Assembly: GCA_900467685.1 (NCBI GenBank)
Contig: UBQX01000006.1
Span: 186,001-250,000 of the forward strand
Direction: 5' to 3'
Origin: Hyphomicrobiales bacterium
Lineage (GTDB): Bacteria > Pseudomonadota > Alphaproteobacteria > Rhizobiales > Rhizobiaceae
Length of the DNA: 64,000 nt
This document shows, piece after piece, positions 38,013 to 46,846 of this stretch. The notes under the pieces are model-generated. The model searched no databases. It was not told the DNA's origin and saw only the letters and a list, made by a program, of their open reading frames with translations. How positions within the stretch are numbered: position 1 is the first letter of the stretch; the number at the start of each line of letters is the position of its first letter. Position numbers and translations under genes: made by a program.

Positions 38013-38039
38013 GATCGAAATCAAAGCTACATTTCGATC
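38013..38039. promoter_or_regulatory. Perfect inverted repeat upstream of cysS
   Basis: GATCGAAAT (38013-38021) and ATTTCGATC (38031-38039) form a perfect 9-bp inverted repeat around a 9-base spacer. It lies between the starts of the divergent microprotein gene and cysS. An operator or a stem-loop are both possible. Confidence 0.5.
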
Positions 38040-38086
38040 CCGGCGGCAGCTTGACGGAATGATGGCGAGCGGCAATAAAAGGCGCC

Positions 38087-38131
38087 ATGAAAACGGATCG
38101 CTGCATCATCTGCGGAATGATTATCGACTAG
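38087..38131 (+). CDS. Possible cysteine-codon leader peptide for cysS
   Basis: A 14-codon frame reading [14 protein letters not shown], with two TGC Cys codons at positions 6 and 9. AAAAGG lies just upstream of the ATG. A candidate promoter (TTGACG 38051-38056, AATAAA 38074-38079, 17-base spacing) precedes it. The stop is 100 bases before the cysS ATG. Hairpins that share a segment lie between the two (38144-38197). A ribosome stalling at these codons when charged Cys-tRNA is low could alter them. This is inference; the frame could be chance. Confidence 0.35.
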   Translation: MKTDRCIICGMIID

Positions 38132-38143
38132 CCTGGTGCTGGT

Positions 38144-38197
38144 CCGGCCGTTTTCGTCTCTCGAAAGAAAAGAGCTCAAAACGCCCGGCCAGCCGGG
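38144..38197 (+). promoter_or_regulatory. Overlapping hairpins between leader and cysS
   Basis: Hairpin 1 pairs CCGGCCGTTTT (38144-38154) with AAAACGCCCGG (38178-38188), with one mismatch and an inner CTCT/AGAG stem in the loop. Hairpin 2 pairs CCCGG (38184-38188) with CCGGG (38193-38197). They share 38184-38188, so they cannot form together. A five-T run lies twelve or so bases after hairpin 2, too far for a classical terminator. Whether either controls cysS is unproven. Confidence 0.4.
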
Positions 38198-38231
38198 TGA
38201 ATATGCAATTTTTGCCTTTCGGGAGAAGGAC

Positions 38232-39686
38232 ATGGCGGATACGCCGACCTTGAAGTTCTACAATACGCTGGCCCGCGAAAAGCAGGTTTTCGAGCCCATC
38301 GACGCTCAAAACGTGCGCCTCTATGTCTGCGGCCCGACCGTTTACGATTACGCCCATATCGGCAATGCGCGGCCCGCCATTGTCTTCGATGTGCTCTTCC
38401 GACTGCTGCGCCACGTTTATGGGGAAAACCATGTCACCTATGTCCGCAACATCACGGACGTCGATGACAAGATCAACGCGCGTGCGCTTCGCGACTTCCC
38501 TGACCTTAAACTGAACGACGCGATTCGCCGCGTGACGGAGAAGACCGAGACGCAATATGTTGCGGATGTCGCGACCCTCGGCTGCTTGCCGCCGACCGTG
38601 CAGCCGCGCGCGACGGAAAACATCGACGGCATGATCGCCATTGCGCAATCGCTCATCGATCGCGGCCATGCCTATGTGGCGACGGGAGCCGAGGGCAGGG
38701 AAGTTCTGTTCTCCGTTCCCTCGATGGACCATTACGGCGAGCTTTCCAAGCGCAAGCTGGAAGACCAGCAGGCCGGCGCGCGCATCGCTGTCGAAGCGCA
38801 CAAGAAAAGCCCCGCCGATTTCGTGCTCTGGAAGGAGAGTGCCGCCGACCAGCCGGGTTGGGCTGCCAGCTTCACGGTCAATGGCGAAACCGTCTCAATC
38901 TACGGCCGCCCCGGCTGGCATATCGAATGCTCCGCCATGTCCGACCGCTTCCTGTGGGAAGAGATCAAGGACAAGCTCTCCCCGAAGGCCAAGGCGCGCC
39001 CGCACCAGTTCGACATCCACGGCGGCGGCCTAGACCTCATCTTCCCCCATCACGAAAACGAAATCGCCCAATCCTGCTGCGCCTTCGACACCGGTGTGAT
39101 GGCCAACATCTGGATGCACAACGGCTTCCTGCAGGTCGAGGGCAAGAAGATGTCCAAGTCCGAGGGCAATTTCGTCACCATCAACGAGCTGCTGGAGACG
39201 GAGAAGTTTGGGGGCCGCAAATGGCCGGGCGAGGTGCTGCGGCTGGCGATGCTGATGACGCATTATCGCGAGCCGATCGATTTCAGCGTGAAGAGGCTGG
39301 AGGAGGCGGAAGCCCTTCTCCGGAAGTGGCCGGCCGGGCAGGAGCCGCAAGGCGAGGCGCATCCTTCTGTTCTCGATGCGCTGTCGGATGACCTGAACAC
39401 GGTCGCCGCCGTTCAGGCGCTGCATGCTCTCGCCACCGCGAACGCGCCCGAATTTGCGGCCAGCGCCGCTCTCCTCGGCGTCCTGCCGAAAAAGGTCAGC
39501 GTTTCTGACGCCTTGGCTGAAAGCGTCGAAGCCCTCGTGCAGCTTCGTCTGGAAATGCTGAAGGCCAAGAACTTCGCCGAAGCCGACCGCCTCCGCGATC
39601 AACTGGCGTCTCAAGGCATTCAGCTAAAGGATTCAAAGGATTCGACAACCGGGGAGCGGGTGACGACATGGGAAGTGAAGCGCTAG
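38232..39686 (+). CDS. cysS: Cysteinyl-tRNA synthetase
   Basis: A 484-residue class I synthetase from the ATG at 38232 (GAGAAGGA upstream; the frame is open 32 codons further up without homology). HIGN sits near residue 40 ([11 protein letters not shown]), and the zinc-binding CGPTVYDY with [11 protein letters not shown]-type cysteine ([11 protein letters not shown]) is present. KMSKS is at about 305-309 (KKMSKSEGN). The length is slightly over the E. coli enzyme. The end overlaps the first GFA gene by 19 bases. Confidence 0.97.
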   Translation: MADTPTLKFYNTLAREKQVFEPIDAQNVRLYVCGPTVYDYAHIGNARPAIVFDVLFRLLRHVYGENHVTYVRNITDVDDKINARALRDFPDLKLNDAIRRVTEKTETQYVADVATLGCLPPTVQPRATENIDGMIAIAQSLIDRGHAYVATGAEGREVLFSVPSMDHYGELSKRKLEDQQAGARIAVEAHKKSPADFVLWKESAADQPGWAASFTVNGETVSIYGRPGWHIECSAMSDRFLWEEIKDKLSPKAKARPHQFDIHGGGLDLIFPHHENEIAQSCCAFDTGVMANIWMHNGFLQVEGKKMSKSEGNFVTINELLETEKFGGRKWPGEVLRLAMLMTHYREPIDFSVKRLEEAEALLRKWPAGQEPQGEAHPSVLDALSDDLNTVAAVQALHALATANAPEFAASAALLGVLPKKVSVSDALAESVEALVQLRLEMLKAKNFAEADRLRDQLASQGIQLKDSKDSTTGERVTTWEVKR

Positions 39687-40138
39687 ATTACCATTCCGGC
39701 GGCTGCCAATGCGGCACGGTGCGTTTCCGCGCGGGCCATCTCGGGCGTCCGTCGATCTGTCATTGCCGCATGTGCCAGAAGGCGTTCGGCTCCTTCTTCG
39801 GGGCATTCGTGACCGCCGATCAGGCGCATCTGACATGGACGCGTGGCCAGCCGACATGGTTCCGCTCTTCCAAGCAGGTGCATCGCGGCTTCTGCGAGAA
39901 ATGCGGCACGCCGCTGGTCTATCGTCACCCGGAAGGCATCGAACTCGCCATCGGCGCCTTCGATCATCCGGAGCTTTTCGAGCCGCAGATCCAGGTCAAT
40001 CACGCCAAGGGTCTGCCGTGGATCGACCGGCTTTTCGAAAAGCCGCACTTTGAAAGCCCCGGAATGACCGAATTCTTCGCCAGCATAGAAAGCTGGCAAC
40101 ATCCGGATCACGACACGGAGAAGTGGCCGGAGGATTGA
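39668..40138 (+). CDS. GFA family protein (Gfa-like zinc domain), first copy
   Basis: A 156-residue protein. The GFA fold has three cysteine clusters: [23 protein letters not shown], and [13 protein letters not shown]. The family is named for glutathione-dependent formaldehyde activation, but most members have no proven activity. A second, shorter-spaced paralogue lies 170 bases downstream. The C-terminus [20 protein letters not shown] is almost the same as the paralogue's, which shows duplication. It overlaps cysS by 19 bases. Confidence 0.92.
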   Translation: MGSEALDYHSGGCQCGTVRFRAGHLGRPSICHCRMCQKAFGSFFGAFVTADQAHLTWTRGQPTWFRSSKQVHRGFCEKCGTPLVYRHPEGIELAIGAFDHPELFEPQIQVNHAKGLPWIDRLFEKPHFESPGMTEFFASIESWQHPDHDTEKWPED

Positions 40139-40151
40139 AGGGAGAACGACG

Positions 40152-40280
40152 ATGACCGAACAGAAACCCGGATCGGATGGCAAGCTGCCGAAATGGTTCG
40201 TCTATGGCCTCACCGCCAAGATGGTTTTCCTCGCCGCGGTCGTCTTCTTCGTTTTGTGGTGGGCTGGGATTTTCAGGTGA
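40152..40280 (+). CDS. One-helix membrane microprotein, 42 residues
   Basis: A short frame preceded by GGGAGAACGACG. The sequence begins MTEQKPGSDGKLPKWF and ends in a hydrophobic helix (MVFLAAVVFFVLWWAG) with a short basic tail. It is a typical single-pass membrane microprotein with an N-in, charged head. It lies between two GFA paralogues, 13 bases after the first and 27 bases before the second. The function is unknown. Confidence 0.65.
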   Translation: MTEQKPGSDGKLPKWFVYGLTAKMVFLAAVVFFVLWWAGIFR

Positions 40281-40307
40281 GTGCCGTTTGGCGGGAGTGC
40301 AAACATC

Positions 40308-40784
40308 ATGTCTGACACCATCTACACCGGCGGATGCCAATGCGGCGCGATCCGCTTTCGCGTCGAGGGCGACCTGAAGGATGCCTCGATCTGCCATTGC
40401 CGCATGTGCCAGAAGGCCTTTGGCGGTTTTTATGCACCGCTCGCGTCGGTGAGGGGCCTGAACTTCCGATGGACACGCGGCGCACCGAAACATTTCCAGT
40501 CGTCCAATCTCGTGCGTCGCGGCTTCTGCGAGGCGTGCGGGACGCCGCTGACCTATGAAGCCCCAGATGGCATGGCGATAGCCATTGGCGCCTTCGACGA
40601 GCCGGAGCGCATCGTGCCGACGCTGCAATACGGCACTGAGGGAAAGATTTCCTATGCCGATCATCTGGCTGAACTGCCGGGCCATCCGACGGAAGAGGAT
40701 TTGGAGAACGCACCCTTCCTTGCGGACTTGAAATCGTTCCAGCATCCGGATCACGATACGGATCGTTGGCCGGAGGAGGGGTGA
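40308..40784 (+). CDS. GFA family protein, second copy
   Basis: A 158-residue protein from the ATG at 40308 (CGGGAG upstream); an alternative upstream start at 40281 gives an unlikely leader. The cysteine clusters are [23 protein letters not shown] and GFCEACGTPLTYE. Its end (LADLKSFQHPDHDTDRWPEE) matches the first copy. It is the product of a local duplication; the role is not known. Confidence 0.92.
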   Translation: MSDTIYTGGCQCGAIRFRVEGDLKDASICHCRMCQKAFGGFYAPLASVRGLNFRWTRGAPKHFQSSNLVRRGFCEACGTPLTYEAPDGMAIAIGAFDEPERIVPTLQYGTEGKISYADHLAELPGHPTEEDLENAPFLADLKSFQHPDHDTDRWPEEG

Positions 40785-40802
40785 GCGTTGTGGCGAGTCA
40801 TA

Positions 40803-40984
40803 CCCCCCTCTGTCACTGCGTGACATCTCCCCCGCAAGGGGGGAGATTGGGGACTCGCCGCGGCCCCCCAACGTTTTCCTCTTCCGTCGCAGCAAGTCGT
40901 AGCCATTATTATGTGACGTGGCTCGAGCCTCTTGCTCCAATCTCCCCCCTTGCGGGGGAGATGTCACAAAGTGACAGAGGGGGG
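40803..40984. repeat. Large inverted repeat of rhizobial intergenic type
   Basis: The left arm (40803-40850) and right arm (40937-40984) are 48 bases each and complementary at all but two positions, with 86 bases between. Each arm itself contains two smaller palindromes, for example CTGTCACTGCGTGACAT-like and TCTCCCCC...GGGGGAGA. The layout resembles the rhizobial intergenic mosaic elements (RIME) known from other rhizobia; I cannot confirm a sequence match from memory. No gene is visible between the arms. Confidence 0.75.
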
Positions 40985-41029
40985 TGCCACAGGGCACAAC
41001 ATATCCGGTCGATCAGGGAAATGACGGAC

Positions 41030-42354
<1,325 letters not shown>

Positions 42355-42406
42355 GGAGCCCGGCAACTTACTCCGCAAGGTATGACGAGGAGCCAACTTT
42401 CCCGGT

Positions 42407-42492
42407 CGTCATCCTCGGGCTTGTCCCGAGGATCTACTGAGCGAGCGGGTGGCTCAACGTAGCAGATGGTCGGGACAGGCCCGACCATGACG
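42407..42492. repeat. Cruciform-type repeat between pip and cimA
   Basis: The outer arms CGTCAT (42407-42412) and ATGACG (42487-42492) enclose two hairpins: CCTCGGG/CCCGAGG (42413-42431) and GGTCGGG/CCCGACC (42468-42486). The sequence resembles a repeat common in intergenic regions of rhizobia and relatives. A terminator function for pip is possible. Confidence 0.7.
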
Positions 42493-42542
42493 GCGGTTTT
42501 GGCGGGCGTCGCGGCTGCAGAGCGCGGGAAAAGTTTAGGACA

Positions 42543-44165
42543 ATGACCATGGCAAAAGAACGCATCTACCTTTTCGACACGACCCTTCGCGATGGGCAGC
42601 AGACGCCCGGCGTCGATTTCTCTGTCGAGGACAAGATTGCGATTGCCAACATGCTGGACGCCTTCGGCATCGACTATGTCGAGGGCGGCTATCCCGGCGC
42701 GAACCCGACCGATACGGCCTTTTTCTCAAAAAAGCGCACCGGCCGCGCCGGCTTCGTCGCCTTCGGGATGACCAAGCGCGCCGGGGTTTCCGTCTCCAAC
42801 GATCCGGGGCTCAACGAACTGCTACGCGCCAAGTCGGATCATATCTGTTTCGTCGCCAAGAGCTGGGACTATCACGTCAAGGTCGCGCTCGGCTGCACGA
42901 ATGAGGAGAACCTCGAAAGCATCGATCTGTCCGTCAAGGCGGCCGTTGAGGCCGGCAAGGGCGCGATGATCGATTGCGAGCATTTCTTCGACGGCTACAA
43001 GGCGAACCCGGCCTACGCGCTCGCCTGCGCCAAGACCGCCTGTGAGGCAGGCGCGCGCTGGATCGTGCTCTGCGACACCAATGGCGGCACGCAGCCGTCA
43101 GAAATCCGGGAGATCGTCGCTGCCGTGATCGCTGCCGGCGTGCCCGGCGACCGGCTCGGCATTCATGCGCATAACGACACCGGCCAGGCGGTCGCCAATT
43201 CGCTGGCCGCCGTCGAGGCCGGCGTGCGCCAAATCCAGGGCACGTTGAACGGCATTGGCGAGCGCTGCGGCAATGCCAATCTCGTGACCATCATCCCGAC
43301 GCTGGTGCTCAAGCCCGCCTATAACGCGCGCTTCGAAACCGGGATCGACCGCGAGGCGCTGCAGGGCCTGACCAAGCTCAGCCACGACTTTGATGAACTC
43401 TTGAACCGCTCCCCGGAAACGCAGGCGCCTTACGTCGGCTCCTCGGCCTTCGCCACCAAGGCCGGCATCCACGCTTCCGCGCTGCTGAAAGACCCGCGCA
43501 CCTACGAGCATGTCGAGCCGGAAACGGTGGGCAATCTGCGCAAGGTCATGGTGTCGGATCAGGGCGGCAAGTCGAACTTCATCAACGCGCTGAAGCGCCG
43601 CGGCATCGAGGTCGGCAAGGACGATCCGCGCCTCGATACGCTGATCACCATCGTCAAGGAACGCGAGGCGACCGGCTATGCCTATGAGGGCGCGGATGCG
43701 AGCTTCGAACTGCTGGCCCGCCGCACGCTGGGCTCCGTGCCGGACTTCTTCCAGGTCGACAGCTTCCGCGTCATGGTCGAGCGCCGCTTCGACGCCAACG
43801 GCAACCTCAAGACCGTGTCGGAAGCCGTGGTGAAGACGGTGATCGATGGCGAGACGGTCATGTCGGTGGCGGAAGGCCACGGCCCCGTCAACGCGCTCGA
43901 CATCGCCATCCGCAAGGATCTCGGCCGCTATCAGCCGGAAATCGCCGATCTCGAACTCGTGGACTACAAGGTCCGTATCCTCAACGGCGGCACCGAAGCC
44001 ATCACCCGCGTCCTTATCGAGAGCGCCGACGACACCGGCGCACGCTGGTGGACGGTTGGCGTCTCCGACAACATCATCGACGCCTCGTTCCAGGCGCTGA
44101 TGGATAGCATTGTCTACAAGCTGATGAAGAACCGGGAGATGGCTGGCAAGGTGGCTGCGGAGTAG
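42543..44165 (+). CDS. cimA: Citramalate synthase
   Basis: A 540-residue enzyme of the isopropylmalate/citramalate synthase family. The N-terminal barrel begins YLFDTTLRDGQQTPGVDFSVEDK, with the metal-binding HAHNDTGQAVANS. The length and the C-terminal LeuA dimer domain fit CimA, which condenses pyruvate and acetyl-CoA to (R)-citramalate for isoleucine synthesis. It could instead be a plain 2-isopropylmalate synthase; the FDTTLRDGQQTPGV signature is CimA-like. ATG at 42543 has AGGA before it; ATG at 42549 is an alternative. Confidence 0.88.
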   Translation: MTMAKERIYLFDTTLRDGQQTPGVDFSVEDKIAIANMLDAFGIDYVEGGYPGANPTDTAFFSKKRTGRAGFVAFGMTKRAGVSVSNDPGLNELLRAKSDHICFVAKSWDYHVKVALGCTNEENLESIDLSVKAAVEAGKGAMIDCEHFFDGYKANPAYALACAKTACEAGARWIVLCDTNGGTQPSEIREIVAAVIAAGVPGDRLGIHAHNDTGQAVANSLAAVEAGVRQIQGTLNGIGERCGNANLVTIIPTLVLKPAYNARFETGIDREALQGLTKLSHDFDELLNRSPETQAPYVGSSAFATKAGIHASALLKDPRTYEHVEPETVGNLRKVMVSDQGGKSNFINALKRRGIEVGKDDPRLDTLITIVKEREATGYAYEGADASFELLARRTLGSVPDFFQVDSFRVMVERRFDANGNLKTVSEAVVKTVIDGETVMSVAEGHGPVNALDIAIRKDLGRYQPEIADLELVDYKVRILNGGTEAITRVLIESADDTGARWWTVGVSDNIIDASFQALMDSIVYKLMKNREMAGKVAAE

Positions 44166-44228
44166 CGACAGAATTCGCTATATGCGAAGCCTGGTTGAAT
44201 TCCGTTCGCTTTCTGCTATCGTTGTGCC

Positions 44229-44480
44229 ATGAAAGCGATTGCCTATTCGCGCGCCGCCATCAAGACGCTTCGCCGGATGCCGACGAACGAGGCGGAGCGT
44301 ATCAGGCTCAAGATCGAACAATATGCCGCCGATCCTGCCTCTCTCGCCAATAATGTCAAAGCCTTGGTGGGGTCTCCTCATATCCGATTGCGAGTGGGGG
44401 ATTGGCGCGTCATCATGGATGATCGCGGCAACGTTCTCGACGTGATGAAAATCGGCCCCCGAGGGGACGTCTATGACTAG
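44229..44480 (+). CDS. RelE/HigB-type toxin
   Basis: An 83-residue basic protein with RelE-superfamily layout: MKAIAYSRAAIKTLRRMPTNEA at the start, KALVGSPHIRLRVGDWRVIMDD in the centre and VMKIGPRGDVYD at the end. RLRVGDWRVIM is the family strand with the key Arg residues. The toxin gene comes before the antitoxin, which is typical of HigBA. It should cleave mRNA on the ribosome. Nine bases (with AGGAGG) separate it from the antitoxin gene. Confidence 0.9.
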   Translation: MKAIAYSRAAIKTLRRMPTNEAERIRLKIEQYAADPASLANNVKALVGSPHIRLRVGDWRVIMDDRGNVLDVMKIGPRGDVYD

Positions 44481-44489
44481 GAGGTCACA

Positions 44490-44843
44490 ATGCAGATGAT
44501 CAAGACGCCTGCTGGCGAGACGCTGGTCGTGCTGCCTCTGGCCGAATATGAGGCCTTGGTTGATCAGGCCGATATCGCCGCCGCAGACCGTGTGAGAGCG
44601 GAGATCGCGGCTGACCGGGACGAACTCGTCCCTGCCGAATTCGCCAATCGCCTGATTGCCGGAGAGAACCCCATTCGCGTCTATCGCGCGCTACGGGGTC
44701 TGTCTGCCCGTGAACTGGCGGAAAAGGCTGAGATCAGCGCGCCTTATCTCTCCGAAATCGAAAGCGGCAAGAAGGACGGCAGCCTCTCGGCTATGCGGCG
44801 GATTGCGGACGTGCTGAAGGTCGATCTGGATGATCTGGTATAG
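44490..44843 (+). CDS. HTH (Xre-type) antitoxin
   Basis: A 117-residue protein. The N-terminal 50 residues look like a toxin-binding region (TPAGETLVVLPLAEYEALVDQAD). The Xre/Cro helix-turn-helix is at about 66-117 (YRALRGLSARELAEKAEISAPYLSEIESGKKDGSLSAMRRIADVLKVDLDDL). It should bind its own promoter and neutralise the RelE-type toxin. AGGAGGTC is a strong ribosome site. Confidence 0.9.
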   Translation: MQMIKTPAGETLVVLPLAEYEALVDQADIAAADRVRAEIAADRDELVPAEFANRLIAGENPIRVYRALRGLSARELAEKAEISAPYLSEIESGKKDGSLSAMRRIADVLKVDLDDLV

Positions 44844-44900
44844 ACTTGCTGTCAAAGCCTGTTCGTCCCATAATTCCTCCAGATCGTCTTGAGGCAAACC

Positions 44901-45167
44901 ATGTCGCAAATCATCCTAAGCAAGGAATTCGAGGAAATCGTCCGCCGCCAGGACGAAGGCGGACGCTTTCCAGATGCGCAGGGCGTGGTCGAAGCGGCGC
45001 TCAGGCTTCTCGAAGACGATCAGCATGCGTTCGACAGCTGGGCGGACGAAATTCTGCCCGCGCGCCACGTGGAGCTTGTTGCTGATCCTGATCTGGGCGT
45101 GAATGTCGAAGACGTGCGGGCGCGCATCCGGGGCAAGGCGCAGGCTGCCTTTTCGAAGGCTCGCTAG
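44901..45167 (+). CDS. ParD-type antitoxin, second
   Basis: An 88-residue protein from the ATG at 44901. The ribbon-helix-helix N-terminus is MSQIILSKEFEEIVRRQDEGGRFPDAQGVVEAALRLLEDD, followed by a helical toxin-binding tail. It has only limited similarity to the first ParD-type protein at 32196 (shared ...VVxxALRLL). Its stop overlaps the toxin start by one base. Confidence 0.85.
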   Translation: MSQIILSKEFEEIVRRQDEGGRFPDAQGVVEAALRLLEDDQHAFDSWADEILPARHVELVADPDLGVNVEDVRARIRGKAQAAFSKAR

Positions 45168-45445
45168 TGGCGTTCAAGGTCGTCTTCCATCCGGCGGCCG
45201 AGCGCGAAGTCAATGATCTCTTCGACACGATTGAACTCAACGCCGGTCCTCTGGTTGCCTCGCGTTATGTTGACAGCTTGCTGGACTTCATCGAGAGCCT
45301 CGCGGGATTCCCGAAACGCGGCACGGTCCGCGAGGGTAAAATCGAAGGCCTCGGGATCATAGGCTACCGCCGCCGTCTCAGTATCGGTATTTTCGCCGAG
45401 GGACGGAATGTCACGACCGATTTGCTGGAAGAGCGGCTATCGTAA
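45167..45445 (+). CDS. ParE-type toxin, second
   Basis: A 92-residue basic protein starting at GTG (45167) in a one-base overlap with the antitoxin stop. ParE-like features are FHPAAEREVNDLFDTIELNAGPLVASRYVDSLLDFIESLAGFPKRGTVR and GIIGYRRRLSIGIFAEGRNVTTDLLEERL. Members of this family often poison gyrase, but some act otherwise. It converges on the PQQ-dehydrogenase gene with three bases between the two stops. Confidence 0.88.
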   Translation: MAFKVVFHPAAEREVNDLFDTIELNAGPLVASRYVDSLLDFIESLAGFPKRGTVREGKIEGLGIIGYRRRLSIGIFAEGRNVTTDLLEERLS

Positions 45446-45448
45446 GCC

Positions 45449-46684
45449 TCACTTCGGCACCGCCCGATAAAGTCCGCCCGGCGCGTCATCCGCGATCATC
45501 CACAGCGATCCGTCCGGTGCTTCCTCGATATCCCGCAACCTGAACCCGACATCCCAGCGCTCCTTCGGCTGAGCGCCGCCTTTACCGTCAAACGCGATGC
45601 GCGACAGCGTCATGCTGCCGAGCCCGCCAGCGAGGCCGGAGCCGTTCCAGTCCTTGAAGAGGGTGCCGCGATAGAAGATCAGGTCGCTGGGGGCGATGAC
45701 GGGGGTCCAGTAGATGACCGGTTTTGCGAGATCCGGCCGCGTGTCGGGGCTTGGGATCGGCACGCCGTTATAATTTGTGGAGTAGGAGACGAGTGGCCAG
45801 CCGTAGTTCTTGCCGGGCTCGATGAGGTTTAGCTCGTCGCCACCGCGCGGGCCATGTTCCAGGCCCCAGAGTTTGCCGTCTGGGGAGAAGGCGAGCCCGT
45901 AGGGGTTGCGGTGGCCGAGCGTCCAGATCTCGGCCGGGTAGGGGTTCTTGTCCGGGAAGGTATAGCGCCAGACGACCGGCGCATTCTTCGCGGCCTCAGT
46001 GTCGCGCGGCGGTGTAATCACCGGAACGGTCTTGGCACCCTCTCTGTCGGCAAACGGATTGTCGGGCGCGGCCTTTCCATCGAGCGTCAGGCGCAGCACC
46101 TTGCCGAGCGCCAGGTCCATGTCCTGCGCCGGCGTCATGCGCTGGCGGTCGCCAACTGCCAGGAACAGATATTTCCCGTCTGGCGAGAAAGCCACGGCCC
46201 CGCCGAATTGCCCGCCGTGGCCCTTCGGCATTTCGCGCCAGATGACATTGAAGCTCGTCAACGCCGGCCTGTCGTCCTCGGAAAGCGTGGCGCGCGCCAG
46301 CGCCAGACTGGAACCGCCATCGCCCGGCTCCGAATAGGTGAGATAGACGCCGCGGTCCTTGTTGAATGTGGGCGAAACATAGACGCCGAGCAATCCGCCC
46401 TGGCCCTCATATTCCACCTTCGGCACGCCCTTGACCTCGAGTTTCTGGCCCTTCTGCGTCGCAATCCAGAGCTTGCCGGGCTTTTCGGTCACCAGCATTC
46501 GCCCGTCGGGCAGAAAGGCGATTTTCCAGGGATAGTCGAATTGCGCGATTTTCGAGAGCCTGAAGGGGGCGTCAGAGGTTTCCTTGACGGTCGCGCCATT
46601 GACCTGCGCCATGGCGGGGGAAAGCGCAGCCAATGCGGCAAGTGCCGTCAGGGTAATCGCTGCGGCGTTCATCGTCGTCCTCAT
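45449..46684 (-). CDS. PQQ-dependent aldose-type sugar dehydrogenase
   Basis: A 411-residue protein from the ATG at 46684, which has GGAGG six bases before it. The start MRTTMNAAAITLTALAALAALSPAMA is a signal peptide, so it acts in the periplasm. The six-bladed propeller of the YliI/soluble glucose dehydrogenase family is shown by YPWKIAFLPDGRMLVTEKPGKL, GQGGLLGVYVSPTF, GHGGQFGGAVAFSPDGKYLF, GHRNPYGLAFSPDG and LWGLEHGPRGGDELN. It should oxidise sugars with PQQ, but PQQ synthesis genes are not present here. A longer upstream frame is spurious. Confidence 0.88.
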   Translation of the reverse strand: MRTTMNAAAITLTALAALAALSPAMAQVNGATVKETSDAPFRLSKIAQFDYPWKIAFLPDGRMLVTEKPGKLWIATQKGQKLEVKGVPKVEYEGQGGLLGVYVSPTFNKDRGVYLTYSEPGDGGSSLALARATLSEDDRPALTSFNVIWREMPKGHGGQFGGAVAFSPDGKYLFLAVGDRQRMTPAQDMDLALGKVLRLTLDGKAAPDNPFADREGAKTVPVITPPRDTEAAKNAPVVWRYTFPDKNPYPAEIWTLGHRNPYGLAFSPDGKLWGLEHGPRGGDELNLIEPGKNYGWPLVSYSTNYNGVPIPSPDTRPDLAKPVIYWTPVIAPSDLIFYRGTLFKDWNGSGLAGGLGSMTLSRIAFDGKGGAQPKERWDVGFRLRDIEEAPDGSLWMIADDAPGGLYRAVPK

Positions 46685-46846
46685 GCCATCCTCCCGTGAT
46701 TGCTCTTCGGCATATGGGGCCGGACGTTGCGGGTTTCCACCCCCCTTGCCGCATCCGAAGGCATGACACTTCACAAGAATGAATTGGTCGATTGCGACCC
46801 ATCGGCCTAGAAAAAGTAAACCCCCACTTATATTCGAGCACGTCAC

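Noticed and set aside
38198-38231. Rho-independent terminator before cysS
   Set aside because: The T run near 38209 is separated from hairpin 2 by about twelve bases, so it is not a standard terminator.
44846-45085. Open frame of 79 codons overlapping the second ParD gene
   Set aside because: It is out of frame with the recognised antitoxin and has no family sequence.
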